A stretch of 64,000 nucleotides of DNA from positions 9,131 through 73,130 of the forward strand of contig DESW01000014.1 in the NCBI GenBank assembly GCA_002361425.1, written 5' to 3'. The translations under genes were made by a program, and so were the position numbers. Each line of letters opens with the position of its first letter. Within the stretch, counting starts at the first letter, position 1. Origin of the DNA: Candidatus Saccharibacteria bacterium UBA3304 (GTDB lineage: Bacteria > Patescibacteriota > Saccharimonadia > Saccharimonadales > Saccharimonadaceae). The notes beneath the pieces are model-generated. The model ran no database searches. It had not been told where the DNA came from and worked only from the letters and a program-made list of their open reading frames with translations. Shown piece after piece: positions 16,417-26,043 of this stretch.

Positions 16417-17011
16417 GTTCCTCCTTGTAGTTCTTGCTACTAATTATAATGAAGTTAATATAGCCTAAGCGAATAATCGAGTAGAGTAGAAGTATGAAGG
16501 CGAGAATGGTTAGAGCGTATCCGACCGTCTCGGATAATGCGACTGCACTTGCGCCGGCAATTGCGGATAGTAATGGCGTTAATAAGCCGATACCGCAGCT
16601 TGGGCAACCGAGCGCTAGAAAACCAAGCACTGCACCGATTCCGCCCGTACTGACACCGTTCAACGACTGCTCTTTTTCGCGGTTGCGTAGAGCGAAAACA
16701 ATTTGCGTTACGACGATACCTTGCCATAGTGATAGAAAGATAATCGTAATGCCATAAAACGAAGTAAAGTTCTCTAGGATTGCCGGAAATATGCGCCCCA
16801 GTATTTCTAGCTTACGGTCGATGGCGAGGCCTGACCAGATTAGCTGCCAGTTGCTACTACCATCGCGGAAGAAGGTTAGGAAATATAGAAAAACCAAGAA
16901 ACTCAGCAAGAAAACCGCTAGATATTTAGGTTTCTTAAGGATATAGCCCGTACTAACTAGCGCAAACTTACTGCGATCCGAGATTGTTTCAATTATTTTT
17001 CGGATTGCCAT
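16400..17011 (-). CDS. Membrane protein with intramembrane CPSC motif
   Basis: 203 residues with about five hydrophobic segments: near 30-47, 76-108, 122-150 and 158-188 (some may be split). The striking feature is Cys136-Pro-Ser-Cys139 in LALGCPSCGIGLLTPLL, a redox-type CxxC at a membrane segment edge. I do not recognise the family; it is not a clear DsbB or VKOR by sequence. The gene overlaps the superoxide reductase gene by 19 bases and the DsbA-like gene by 17, so a role in passing electrons or oxidising equivalents across the membrane for the DsbA-like protein is a reasonable guess. Confidence 0.75.
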   Translation of the reverse strand: MAIRKIIETISDRSKFALVSTGYILKKPKYLAVFLLSFLVFLYFLTFFRDGSSNWQLIWSGLAIDRKLEILGRIFPAILENFTSFYGITIIFLSLWQGIVVTQIVFALRNREKEQSLNGVSTGGIGAVLGFLALGCPSCGIGLLTPLLSAIAGASAVALSETVGYALTILAFILLLYSIIRLGYINFIIISSKNYKEEHAKSH

Positions 17012-17385
17012 AGGCCGTGAATATTACAGAATGCATATGCGCGGACCTTACCGTCGCCTCTCATCTTAGAGAACTTAACGACTGGCGGGGTAGTGAGGCC
17101 GAGTCTCTGAATTTCGACGCGTTCGCCATCGGTAAGAGCAATCCACTCAATGCGATGCTCTGGCTCCATTGGGTGGAGCTGAAGGCCAATCTGAACCTCG
17201 GTATCGTTCTGATTGAGCTCAATAATAGGCGCATGCTTTTCGCTGCCTTCAGTACCGTGAATATGGTCGAGGATTTCCATGTCGCTGCCGCAGCAAGTAG
17301 GGCGGACGTTAGGGTCGACCATCACAAACAATAAATTACCGCAGGTGTTGCAGCGATAGAACTTTAAACCGTCTTGATTTTCCAT
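16993..17385 (-). CDS. Superoxide reductase (desulfoferrodoxin, 2Fe type)
   Basis: 130 residues. It reduces superoxide to peroxide without making oxygen. The N-terminal desulforedoxin-like iron site has Cys12, Cys15, Cys31 and Cys32. The catalytic Fe(His4Cys) site is complete: His51 in EKHAP (with the Glu-Lys lid), His71 and His77 in HPMEPEHRIEW, then Cys120 and His123 in FCNIHGLW. Length and residues fit a functional enzyme. A strong AAGGAGG precedes the ATG. It is the first gene of an operon with the CPSC membrane protein and a DsbA-like protein, so it is a redox-stress operon. A TTGACT lies upstream at about 17482 but I see no clear matching -10 box. Confidence 0.95.
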   Translation of the reverse strand: MENQDGLKFYRCNTCGNLLFVMVDPNVRPTCCGSDMEILDHIHGTEGSEKHAPIIELNQNDTEVQIGLQLHPMEPEHRIEWIALTDGERVEIQRLGLTTPPVVKFSKMRGDGKVRAYAFCNIHGLWQSEK

Positions 17386-17548
17386 ATACCTCCTTAATTA
17401 CTTTTTATTTTAGCGTATTTCTCTGGCAAAATCTACCATCCCTTTGGCATATTATTTCACACTAAAATTTTCAAAAGTCAAGGAATTTTGGCGCTCCACC
17501 CCTGTAAAATCGTAAAATATCATAAAATAATCTGCGAAAAAGTCAATG

Positions 17549-17577
17549 TTGACGAAAAAAGCGCTAATGTATAGAAT
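17549..17577 (+). promoter_or_regulatory. Promoter of the 17584 small RNA
   Basis: TTGACG (17549-17554), 17 bases, TAGAAT (17572-17577). The predicted start is near 17583-17584. The rest of the 17387-17548 gap is AT-rich and holds only the upstream region of the superoxide reductase gene; I see no gene there. Confidence 0.6.
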
Positions 17578-17582
17578 AATGG

Positions 17583-17668
17583 CAGAAGGTGTTAGCATCG
17601 GACGGGAAGTTGAGAGATCCGCCTGATGCGCAAGATAGGCCCTAATCTGCGAAGGGGCTTATTTTTTT
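17583..17668 (+). ncRNA. Candidate small RNA, about 85 bases
   Basis: There is no ORF. A strong hairpin pairs GCATCGGACGG (17595-17605) with CCGCCTGATGC (17619-17629), broken only by one A/C mismatch and one G/T wobble, with a 13-base loop. GCAGA near 17582-17586 can pair with TCTGC (17646-17650). The 3' end has GGCCC/GGGGC followed by a T run (17662-17668), a plausible intrinsic terminator whose loop contains the TCTGC, so the two pairings could form a pseudoknot or compete. It has its own promoter, and the next gene has a separate -10 box, so this is a free RNA rather than an obvious leader. I cannot match it to a known riboswitch or SRP RNA. Confidence 0.5.
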
Positions 17669-17686
17669 ATCTGCTATACTGGACGG

Positions 17687-18220
17687 ATGGAAGATTTTAA
17701 AACGATTGAAGGCGCAACCGCTTTATTTAAGGCGAAGAATGCGCTAGGTAAAGAAAACTGTATCTTTGTACTTTACCTAGATACTCAGCATGAAGGTATG
17801 AAATATGGCATCGCTGGCGGTATGGCTGGCGGCCTCGCAGCCGGTCTCGGCGTAGGTGTTGGTGTTTATAAAAACACCTCAGCTTGCGAACAGATTCTCG
17901 CTGGTGACTACAAGGGCCTCCTTGTAAACGCTACTGAAAAAGGCCTTCATCTTATTGCTTTGCAGGGCAAGGGCGGCGCAATGCTTCGTATTCAGCCAGA
18001 TAAGCTCACGCCAGAGCTGGATCAGTATATGTTCCTCGATTATGGCCTTATTAAAGGTATCGAGGTAAAGAACTTCAGCTTTATCCAGAAGAAAGTCCAG
18101 AAAGTTCGTATCTCTTATGGCGATAAGGCGAAGATGTTCCTCCTCGGTAATGTTGCGGAGAAAAACATTCCTTATCAGGCAGAGAACTTCGCAAAGTTTG
18201 CCGCAAAGTATAAAAAATAG
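17687..18220 (+). CDS. Uncharacterised protein with a glycine-rich hydrophobic segment
   Basis: 177 residues. The middle has an unusual Gly/Ala-rich hydrophobic run at about residues 42-62 (GIAGGMAGGLAAGLGVGVGV), like a glycine zipper that could insert in a membrane. The flanking parts are mixed alpha/beta and resemble no domain I know. TATACT (17675-17680, preceded by TGC) lies exactly six bases before the ATG and there is no Shine-Dalgarno, so the mRNA is probably leaderless. A terminator follows at 18229. Confidence 0.75.
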   Translation: MEDFKTIEGATALFKAKNALGKENCIFVLYLDTQHEGMKYGIAGGMAGGLAAGLGVGVGVYKNTSACEQILAGDYKGLLVNATEKGLHLIALQGKGGAMLRIQPDKLTPELDQYMFLDYGLIKGIEVKNFSFIQKKVQKVRISYGDKAKMFLLGNVAEKNIPYQAENFAKFAAKYKK

Positions 18221-18228
18221 TATTTTTA

Positions 18229-18259
18229 GGCCGTCCGACTATCAAAGGGCGGCTTTTTT
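18229..18259 (+). terminator. Terminator after the 17687 gene
   Basis: GCCGTCC and GGGCGGC pair with one G/T wobble, followed by six T. It separates this gene from tRNA-Cys. Confidence 0.85.
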
Positions 18260-18277
18260 ATGGTAAAATAGCGTCAT

Positions 18278-18351
18278 GGTGCGTTGGCGGAGCAGTTACG
18301 CAGCGGTCTGCAAAACCGCGTAGACCAGTGCAACTCTGGTACGCACCTCCA
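18278..18351 (+). tRNA. tRNA-Cys (GCA)
   Basis: The acceptor GGTGCGT pairs with ACGCACC. The anticodon stem GCGGT/ACCGC has loop CTGCAAA, giving anticodon GCA. The T arm is ACCAG, TGCAACT, CTGGT. Discriminator T and a genome-encoded CCA (18349-18351) follow. Confidence 0.95.
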
Positions 18352-18369
18352 AGATTATTTAGGTCAGTG

Positions 18370-18456
18370 GCCCGAGTGGCGGAATTGGTATACGCGGCGG
18401 ACTTAAAATCCGCTTCCTTTACCGGATTATGAGTTCGAGTCTCATCTCGGGCACCA
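18370..18456 (+). tRNA. tRNA-Leu (TAA)
   Basis: The acceptor GCCCGAG pairs with CTCGGGC. The anticodon loop ACTTAAAAT gives TAA, and a long variable arm (CTTCCTTTACCGG region) marks a class II tRNA. Discriminator A and an encoded CCA are present. It lies 18 bases after tRNA-Cys, so the two are probably co-transcribed. Confidence 0.95.
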
Positions 18457-18468
18457 ACCCCTAGAATC

Positions 18469-18488
18469 GACCCTATTGGGTCTTTTTT
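18469..18488 (+). terminator. Terminator after the tRNA pair
   Basis: GACCC, TATT loop, GGGTC, six T. It separates the tRNAs from the fur promoter. Confidence 0.85.
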
Positions 18489-18512
18489 GTTGTTTTATTT
18501 ACAATATGAAAT

Positions 18513-18527
18513 TGAAAATCATTTTCA
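18513..18527. promoter_or_regulatory. Fur/Zur-type operator
   Basis: TGAAAATCATTTTCA is a perfect 7-1-7 inverted repeat, the layout of Fur-family boxes (Bacillus form TGATAATNATTATCA). It ends 17 bases before the -10 box TACTAT (18545-18550) of the Fur-family gene, overlapping the -35 position, so binding would block transcription. This indicates metal-responsive autoregulation of the whole importer operon. Confidence 0.75.
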
Positions 18528-18556
18528 TTTTCGATAAAACGCGCTACTATAGATAT

Positions 18557-18943
18557 ATGACATATAACACGCGTCAAAAAGAAGCAATTATATCTTTAAT
18601 CCAATCGAAAAAGACTGATTTTTCCGTAAAAGAAATCTATCAAGAGCTCGTAAAAAGTGGCGAAGAAATCGGCCAAACTACTATTTATCGCATTATTGAT
18701 GGCTTAGTCGCAGACGGCCAGCTACAAAAAACGCTCGGCAGTGATGGTTCGGCGCGCTTCCAATTTTTAGAAGCCTGCGATCACTTCGGTCACTGTTATC
18801 TCAAGTGCAACGATTGTGGCAAGCTTGAACATGTCGACTGCGAAGACCTTTGTGACCTTACGGAGCATATCAAGCGCCAGCATAAATTCGCTGTTGATGA
18901 AGCAAATATTGTAATTAGTGGAAAATGCAGGAGTTGCCAATGA
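18557..18943 (+). CDS. Fur-family metalloregulator (Zur/Fur)
   Basis: 128 residues from ATG 18557. A winged helix (SVKEIYQELV, then GQTTIYRIIDGLVADGQL) is followed by a dimerisation domain with CDHFGHCYLKCNDCGKLEH and a final GKCRSC. The two CxxC pairs (Cys84/87 and Cys124/127) form the structural zinc site and His76/His79 belong to the sensing site. An in-frame start at 18476 would place the terminator and operator inside the gene; TACTAT lies exactly six bases before ATG 18557, so I take that leaderless start. The gene overlaps the importer gene by four bases (ATGA), which points to zinc (Zur), though Mn or Fe cannot be excluded. Confidence 0.92.
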   Translation: MTYNTRQKEAIISLIQSKKTDFSVKEIYQELVKSGEEIGQTTIYRIIDGLVADGQLQKTLGSDGSARFQFLEACDHFGHCYLKCNDCGKLEHVDCEDLCDLTEHIKRQHKFAVDEANIVISGKCRSCQ

Positions 18944-19878
18944 AAATGAAAAAAGTTTGGGCGTCACTGGCATTGGTAGCGGTAGTTGCCGGCGTTTTTT
19001 GCGCCATGGTTTTCCTGAAGCCTCAACCAAAGAAGGACTTTAGTGTTGTAGCCACTAACTTTATTGGATATGATGTTGCACGCGCAGTCATGGGTGATTC
19101 CGGCGAGGTAAAAATGCTCTTAAAGCCTGGCTCTGAAATGCATAATTACGAGCCGACACCTCAGGATATTATTGATATTTCTGAAGCTGACTTCTTTATT
19201 TATGTCGGCGGCGAATCCGACGAGTGGGTTGACGGTGTTCTAAAGGACAACAATATCGGCGAAGAAAAGACGATTCGCTTGATGAACTTTGTTGGCGTTG
19301 AACTTGAGGAATTCAAAGAGGGTATGACTGGCGAGAAGGAAGAAGACGCTGAGTTTGATGAGCATATTTGGACTAACCCATTAAACGTTGCTCGTATGGT
19401 TGAGGCCGTACGCGATCGTTTTATTGCGAAGAAGCCAAGGCGCACTGATATTTTCACTACGAACGCAAAGGAGTACACTGAGAAACTCACTAGCATCAAC
19501 TATCAAATTCGCGACATCGTCAGTAAAGCTAAACGCAAAGAACTCATCTTTGCTGATCGCTTCCCATTCCGTTATCTTACGGTCGAGTATGGCTTGGAAT
19601 ATTATGCTGCCTTCCCGGGTTGCGCCGAGCAGACTGAAGCTAGCAGCAGTACGATTGCCTTCCTAATTAATAAGGTAAAAGCTGATAATATCCCGGTGAT
19701 TTTGAAAATTGAGCTTACAAGTGATGCGCTCGCGCAAACTATTGCCAATGAGACTGGCGCGAAGATTATGACGCTCAATTCTGCGCATAATATCTCGCAA
19801 GAAGATTTCAAAGCTGGCAAAACCTATGCCGACATCATGCAAGATAACCTTGAAGTCTTGAAGGAGGCGCTTAACTAA
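18940..19878 (+). CDS. znuA: Metal ABC transporter substrate-binding protein (ZnuA-like, cluster 9)
   Basis: 312 residues. An N-terminal signal or membrane anchor spans about residues 6-25 (no lipobox Cys follows, so it is probably membrane-tethered). The cluster 9 binding protein pattern shows GSEMHNYEPTPQDI, FDEHIWTNPLNVARM, FADRFPFRYLTVEYGLEY and SSSTIAFLINKVK. The metal His in MHNYEP, in DEHIW and in the third site (usually His, here Asp-Arg-Phe) should be checked. A long His-rich loop, common in zinc-specific ZnuA, is absent; an acidic stretch (GEKEEDAEFDE) is at that place. AGGAG precedes ATG 18940, which overlaps the fur stop. Confidence 0.9.
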   Translation: MKMKKVWASLALVAVVAGVFCAMVFLKPQPKKDFSVVATNFIGYDVARAVMGDSGEVKMLLKPGSEMHNYEPTPQDIIDISEADFFIYVGGESDEWVDGVLKDNNIGEEKTIRLMNFVGVELEEFKEGMTGEKEEDAEFDEHIWTNPLNVARMVEAVRDRFIAKKPRRTDIFTTNAKEYTEKLTSINYQIRDIVSKAKRKELIFADRFPFRYLTVEYGLEYYAAFPGCAEQTEASSSTIAFLINKVKADNIPVILKIELTSDALAQTIANETGAKIMTLNSAHNISQEDFKAGKTYADIMQDNLEVLKEALN

Positions 19879-20552
19879 TGCCGCTTCTGACGCTTAAGAA
19901 ACTTCGCCTTGGCTACGATGATAAAACTATCATAAAAGATGCTAGCTTCGCGCTAGAGCAGGGTGATTTTGCTTGTGTTGTTGGCACGAATGGTTGCGGT
20001 AAAAGTACGCTCATTCGCGGCATCCTTGGCCTCATTAAACCGCAGTCCGGCACGATAAAGTACGACAATCTCGATCATACTCAGATTGGCTATTTGCCTC
20101 AAGAAACGCGCGTTGATGCGAATTTCCCGGCTACGGTCGAAGAGATTGTTTTGACTGGTTGTCTCGGCCATATGAAGATGCGCCCATTTTATTGTCATAG
20201 TGAACATAAACATGTACACGAGAGTCTAAAGAAGCTCGGCATTGACGCGCTCGCGAAGAAAAGTTTTGTTGATTTGTCTGGCGGCCAAAAGCAGAAGGTC
20301 TTACTTGCACGCTCGCTTTCCGCGACTAAAAAACTCCTTATTCTCGATGAGCCTTCTAACAATCTTGATTTCAAGTCACGCAAAGATTTCTATGCCACTC
20401 TCGGCAAGCTCAATAAAGAGCACGGTTTGACGATTATGATGATTACGCATGACCTCGATGCCGATGATCTCATTGGCAATAAAGTCATCGCGATTAAGGA
20501 TGGTGTTGTAAATATTACAACAACTAAAGAATATCTCAGGAGCTACCGCTAA
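19878..20552 (+). CDS. znuC: Metal ABC transporter ATP-binding protein (ZnuC-like)
   Basis: 224 residues, complete ATPase. Walker A is GTNGCGKST, the Q loop is YLPQETR, the signature is LSGGQKQKVLLARSL, Walker B is LLILDEPSNNLD and the H loop is MMITHD. Start overlaps the znuA stop (TAATG), and its own stop overlaps the permease start. It powers uptake of the metal bound by the ZnuA-like protein. Confidence 0.95.
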   Translation: MPLLTLKKLRLGYDDKTIIKDASFALEQGDFACVVGTNGCGKSTLIRGILGLIKPQSGTIKYDNLDHTQIGYLPQETRVDANFPATVEEIVLTGCLGHMKMRPFYCHSEHKHVHESLKKLGIDALAKKSFVDLSGGQKQKVLLARSLSATKKLLILDEPSNNLDFKSRKDFYATLGKLNKEHGLTIMMITHDLDADDLIGNKVIAIKDGVVNITTTKEYLRSYR

Positions 20553-21358
20553 TGTTTGATATGTTTACTTATCCGTTTATGCAGCGTGCATTATTGGTCG
20601 GCTTAATGATCGCTATCTGCGCTGCTCTCGTTGGTGTTTCGCTTGTTCTTCGCAAGAACTCAATGATCGGCGATGGCCTTAGTCATACTGCTTTTTCGGC
20701 CTTTGCGCTCGCGACGGTACTTGGTTTGACGCCACTTTACTTCGCTTTGCCGGTTGTAATTATCGCTTCATTCTTCGTTTTGCGCCTTAGTCAGAATCGC
20801 AAGATGCACGGCGATGCGGCAATCGCAGTTCTATCGGCTTCCAGTCTTGCGATTGGCACTATGGCGATTTCCGTCTCGAAGGGCGTGAATATTGATTTAA
20901 ATAGCTACTTATTTGGTAGTATTCTCTCGGTTAGTTGGGGCGATGTATTACTAAGCGCTATTCTTGCAGTGGTTGTCATTCTGCTATACTTATTTGCTTA
21001 TCATCGCATCTTTGCGATTACTTTTGACGAGGAATTCGCGAAATCAGTTGGCGTTAAAACAGGTGTTTACGACGCGATTTTTGCAGCTATCTGCTCGGTC
21101 GTGGTCGTACTCGGCATGCGCCTGCTCGGCTCGTTATTGATTTCTAGCCTAGTTATTTTTCCGACTCTCAGCGCCATGCGCCTATGTCGCACCTTCAAGG
21201 GCATCGTCTTTACTTCTGTAATTATCTCGATTATTGCATTTGTGGCTGGCCTAATGGCGTCCTATACTTTCGCTACACCAACCGGCGCAACAGTGGTAAT
21301 TGCGAACTTAATTATCTTTGTGATTGCATATCTTATCGAAAAAATCCGAAAGTGCTAG
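20552..21358 (+). CDS. znuB: Metal ABC transporter permease (ZnuB-like)
   Basis: 268 residues, ABC-3 family permease with about eight hydrophobic segments. Family landmarks include RKNSMIGDGLSHTAFSAFA near residues 35-53, HGDAAIAVLSA, the DLNSYLFGSIL segment and RLLGSLLISSLVIFPTLSAM, which contains the conserved coupling region. Start overlaps znuC (TAATG). No terminator is visible before tRNA-Gly, whose own promoter lies 38 bases downstream. Confidence 0.95.
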   Translation: MFDMFTYPFMQRALLVGLMIAICAALVGVSLVLRKNSMIGDGLSHTAFSAFALATVLGLTPLYFALPVVIIASFFVLRLSQNRKMHGDAAIAVLSASSLAIGTMAISVSKGVNIDLNSYLFGSILSVSWGDVLLSAILAVVVILLYLFAYHRIFAITFDEEFAKSVGVKTGVYDAIFAAICSVVVVLGMRLLGSLLISSLVIFPTLSAMRLCRTFKGIVFTSVIISIIAFVAGLMASYTFATPTGATVVIANLIIFVIAYLIEKIRKC

Positions 21359-21395
21359 CATTTTTGAGATTCGCGTGTTATAATCAATAGCAGTT

Positions 21396-21471
21396 GCGGG
21401 TTTAGCTCAGTTGTTAGAGCGCTTCCTTGCCAAGGAAGAGGTCGAGAGTTAGAGTCTCTTAACCCGCACCA
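21396..21471 (+). tRNA. tRNA-Gly (GCC)
   Basis: The acceptor GCGGGTT pairs with AACCCGC. The anticodon stem CTTCC/GGAAG has loop TTGCCAA, anticodon GCC. Discriminator A and an encoded CCA are present. TATAAT (21379-21384) lies 11 bases upstream and a T run follows the CCA. Confidence 0.95.
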
Positions 21472-21520
21472 TTTTTTTATGCTATGATTTTTTATACGGC
21501 GGCGTATTCTTCTAAGATTT

Positions 21521-21550
21521 AGCCCTGGGATTACTCCCGGGGCTTTTTAG
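21521..21550 (+). terminator. Terminator upstream of htpX
   Basis: AGCCCTGGGA pairs with TCCCGGGGCT (one wobble) around TTAC, followed by five T. It isolates htpX from tRNA-Gly read-through. Confidence 0.85.
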
Positions 21551-21568
21551 CGTGCTATAATAATAGAT

Positions 21569-22433
21569 ATGGCAGTTTCCATGCGCAAGCAGATCGCGCA
21601 GAATAAACGCAACACTATTTTTATTATCATCGTTTTTGTTGCTTTCATTTCGCTAATTGGCGGCATTTTTGCCTGGCTCTACGACAATCCTTCCGTCCTT
21701 ATTACGACTGCAATTATTTCCGCTGCCTATGCTTTAATTCAGTATTTCTTAGCAGACAAACTTGCAATTCTTGGCACGGGTGCGCGCCAAATCGAAAAGG
21801 TTGAAAATCCTCGCTATTACAAGATTGTCCAGCAGCTTGCCGAAGATGCTAAGCTCCCGATGCCTAAGGTTTATATTATCGACGACCCAGCGCCGAATGC
21901 TTTCGCGACTGGTCGCGACCCACAACATGCCTGCGTTGCTGCTACGACTGGCCTACTTGAAATTATGGATGATAAAGAGCTCCGTGCAGTAATGGGGCAC
22001 GAATTATCGCATGTAAAGAACTACGATATTCGCGTTAATATGATTGTCTTTGGTCTCGCTTCTATCGTTGGTCTTATTTCCGACATGGGCCTTCGTATGC
22101 TTTTTTGGAGCGATCGCGACGAAGAAGATAACTCTCCAGTCGGTGTTTTATTCGCGCTTATTACGCTCATTCTCGCACCATTCGTTGCCACTATGATTCA
22201 GCTCGCAGTTTCGCGTCAGCGCGAATATCTTGCCGATGCTTCGTCGGCTGCGCTTACTGATACCGATGACATGATTGATGCTCTTCGCAAACTTGATACT
22301 CATCACCGCCCAATGCGCCAGCAGAACGTTGCGGCGGAAGCGCTTTTTATTGCTGGCCCTCTGAAAAAATCGATTATTAGTAAAATTTTTGCAACCCACC
22401 CACCGCTAGAGGCGCGCATAGAAAGGCTTGAAA

Positions 22434-22447
<14 letters not shown>
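21569..22447 (+). CDS. htpX: HtpX-like membrane zinc protease (M48)
   Basis: 292 residues. Two N-terminal membrane segments (about 16-38 and 44-62) precede the M48 domain. The zinc motif is GHELSHVKNYD (HExxH), two further hydrophobic segments follow, and the third zinc ligand Glu lies in REYLADASSA. The end ATHPPLEARIERL is typical of HtpX. It degrades misfolded membrane proteins. TGC-TATAAT (21556-21561) lies seven bases before the ATG without a Shine-Dalgarno, so the mRNA is probably leaderless. The next gene overlaps its end. Confidence 0.95.
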
Positions 22448-25452
<3,005 letters not shown>

Positions 25453-25453
25453 T

Positions 25454-25867
25454 ATGAAAATTTGTGTTTCTTGCAGCCTTAGCTTTCCTGATGAGGTTCA
25501 AGCCGTCGCAGATGAGCTCAAAAAACTGGGTCACGAAGTAGATTTACCGAATGGTATTATGAACCGCGCCATCGAGCAAGCAGATTTTGATGCGGTTTCC
25601 GCCAAGCATGATGGTGGCTACGACGCAATGCGTGCACACTTCACTAAAATCCGTGAAGCCGATGCGCTCCTCGTCTGCAACTTTACAAAGAAGGGCATCG
25701 ATAACTACATTGGCGCCAATACTTTTCTCGAAATGGGCTATGCCTACTCATTGGAGCTTCCAGTCTATACTTATAACCCCCTTCCGGACCAACCATATAT
25801 TAACGACGAGCTCCGCGCCTTCGATGTCATCGAATTAAGTAAAGATTTAACTAAAATACATAACTAA
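25454..25867 (+). CDS. Nucleoside 2-deoxyribosyltransferase-like protein
   Basis: 137 residues, one Rossmann-like domain. It starts MKICVSCSLSF and ends with the block GIDNYIGANTFLEMGYAYSLELPVYTYNP, whose NxFLEMGYAxxLxxPV pattern recalls the substrate-binding Glu region of nucleoside 2-deoxyribosyltransferase-like proteins. Such proteins cleave or transfer deoxyribose between bases or hydrolyse damaged nucleotides. It begins one base after the ligA stop and a GGAG lies before it (TTAGGAGAATAATATG), so it is co-transcribed with ligA. The true reaction is unknown. Confidence 0.75.
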   Translation: MKICVSCSLSFPDEVQAVADELKKLGHEVDLPNGIMNRAIEQADFDAVSAKHDGGYDAMRAHFTKIREADALLVCNFTKKGIDNYIGANTFLEMGYAYSLELPVYTYNPLPDQPYINDELRAFDVIELSKDLTKIHN

Positions 25868-25871
25868 TCGA

Positions 25872-25970
25872 CAGTAATCTCTGAAAGCTTTGCGCAGGCT
25901 ACGGCCGAGCAAAAGCAGTCGTCGCCCGTAACGACGGGCCGACGAACTGCTGCGCTTTTAGAGATTACTG
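25872..25970 (+). repeat. Structured intergenic repeat, copy A
   Basis: Long self-complementary element. The outer stem CAGTAATCTCT (25872-25882) pairs perfectly with AGAGATTACTG (25960-25970). Inside, AGCAGT pairs with ACTGCT, GTCG with CGAC, and the core is CCCGTAACGACGGG (25925-25938 approx.). A 5'-side segment GGCTACGGCCGAG is unpaired in this fold and is shared with copies B and C. It sits between the ligA operon and the CIRCE of clpC. No ORF. Confidence 0.85.
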
Positions 25971-25999
25971 ACGGTTAGAGTATATGTATTTTATTTAAA

Positions 26000-26026
26000 T
26001 TAGCACTCTTGCATTCCGAGTGCTAA
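26000..26026. promoter_or_regulatory. CIRCE operator (HrcA site) of clpC
   Basis: TTAGCACTC, nine bases, GAGTGCTAA, a perfect CIRCE. The nine-base spacer contains TTGCAT (26009-26014), which is 17 bases from TATAAT (26032-26037), so the operator surrounds the -35 box and HrcA binding would exclude polymerase. Confidence 0.97.
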
Positions 26027-26043
26027 TTGACTATAATAGGGGT

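Noticed and set aside
17583..17668. Known riboswitch (fluoride, TPP, others) or SRP RNA
   Set aside because: I could not fit the conserved bases of any class I know; a terminator and separate promoter lie before the next gene.
18476..18556. N-terminal extension of the Fur-family gene
   Set aside because: The extension would contain the T tract of a terminator, the operator and the -10 box; ATG 18557 fits the family start.
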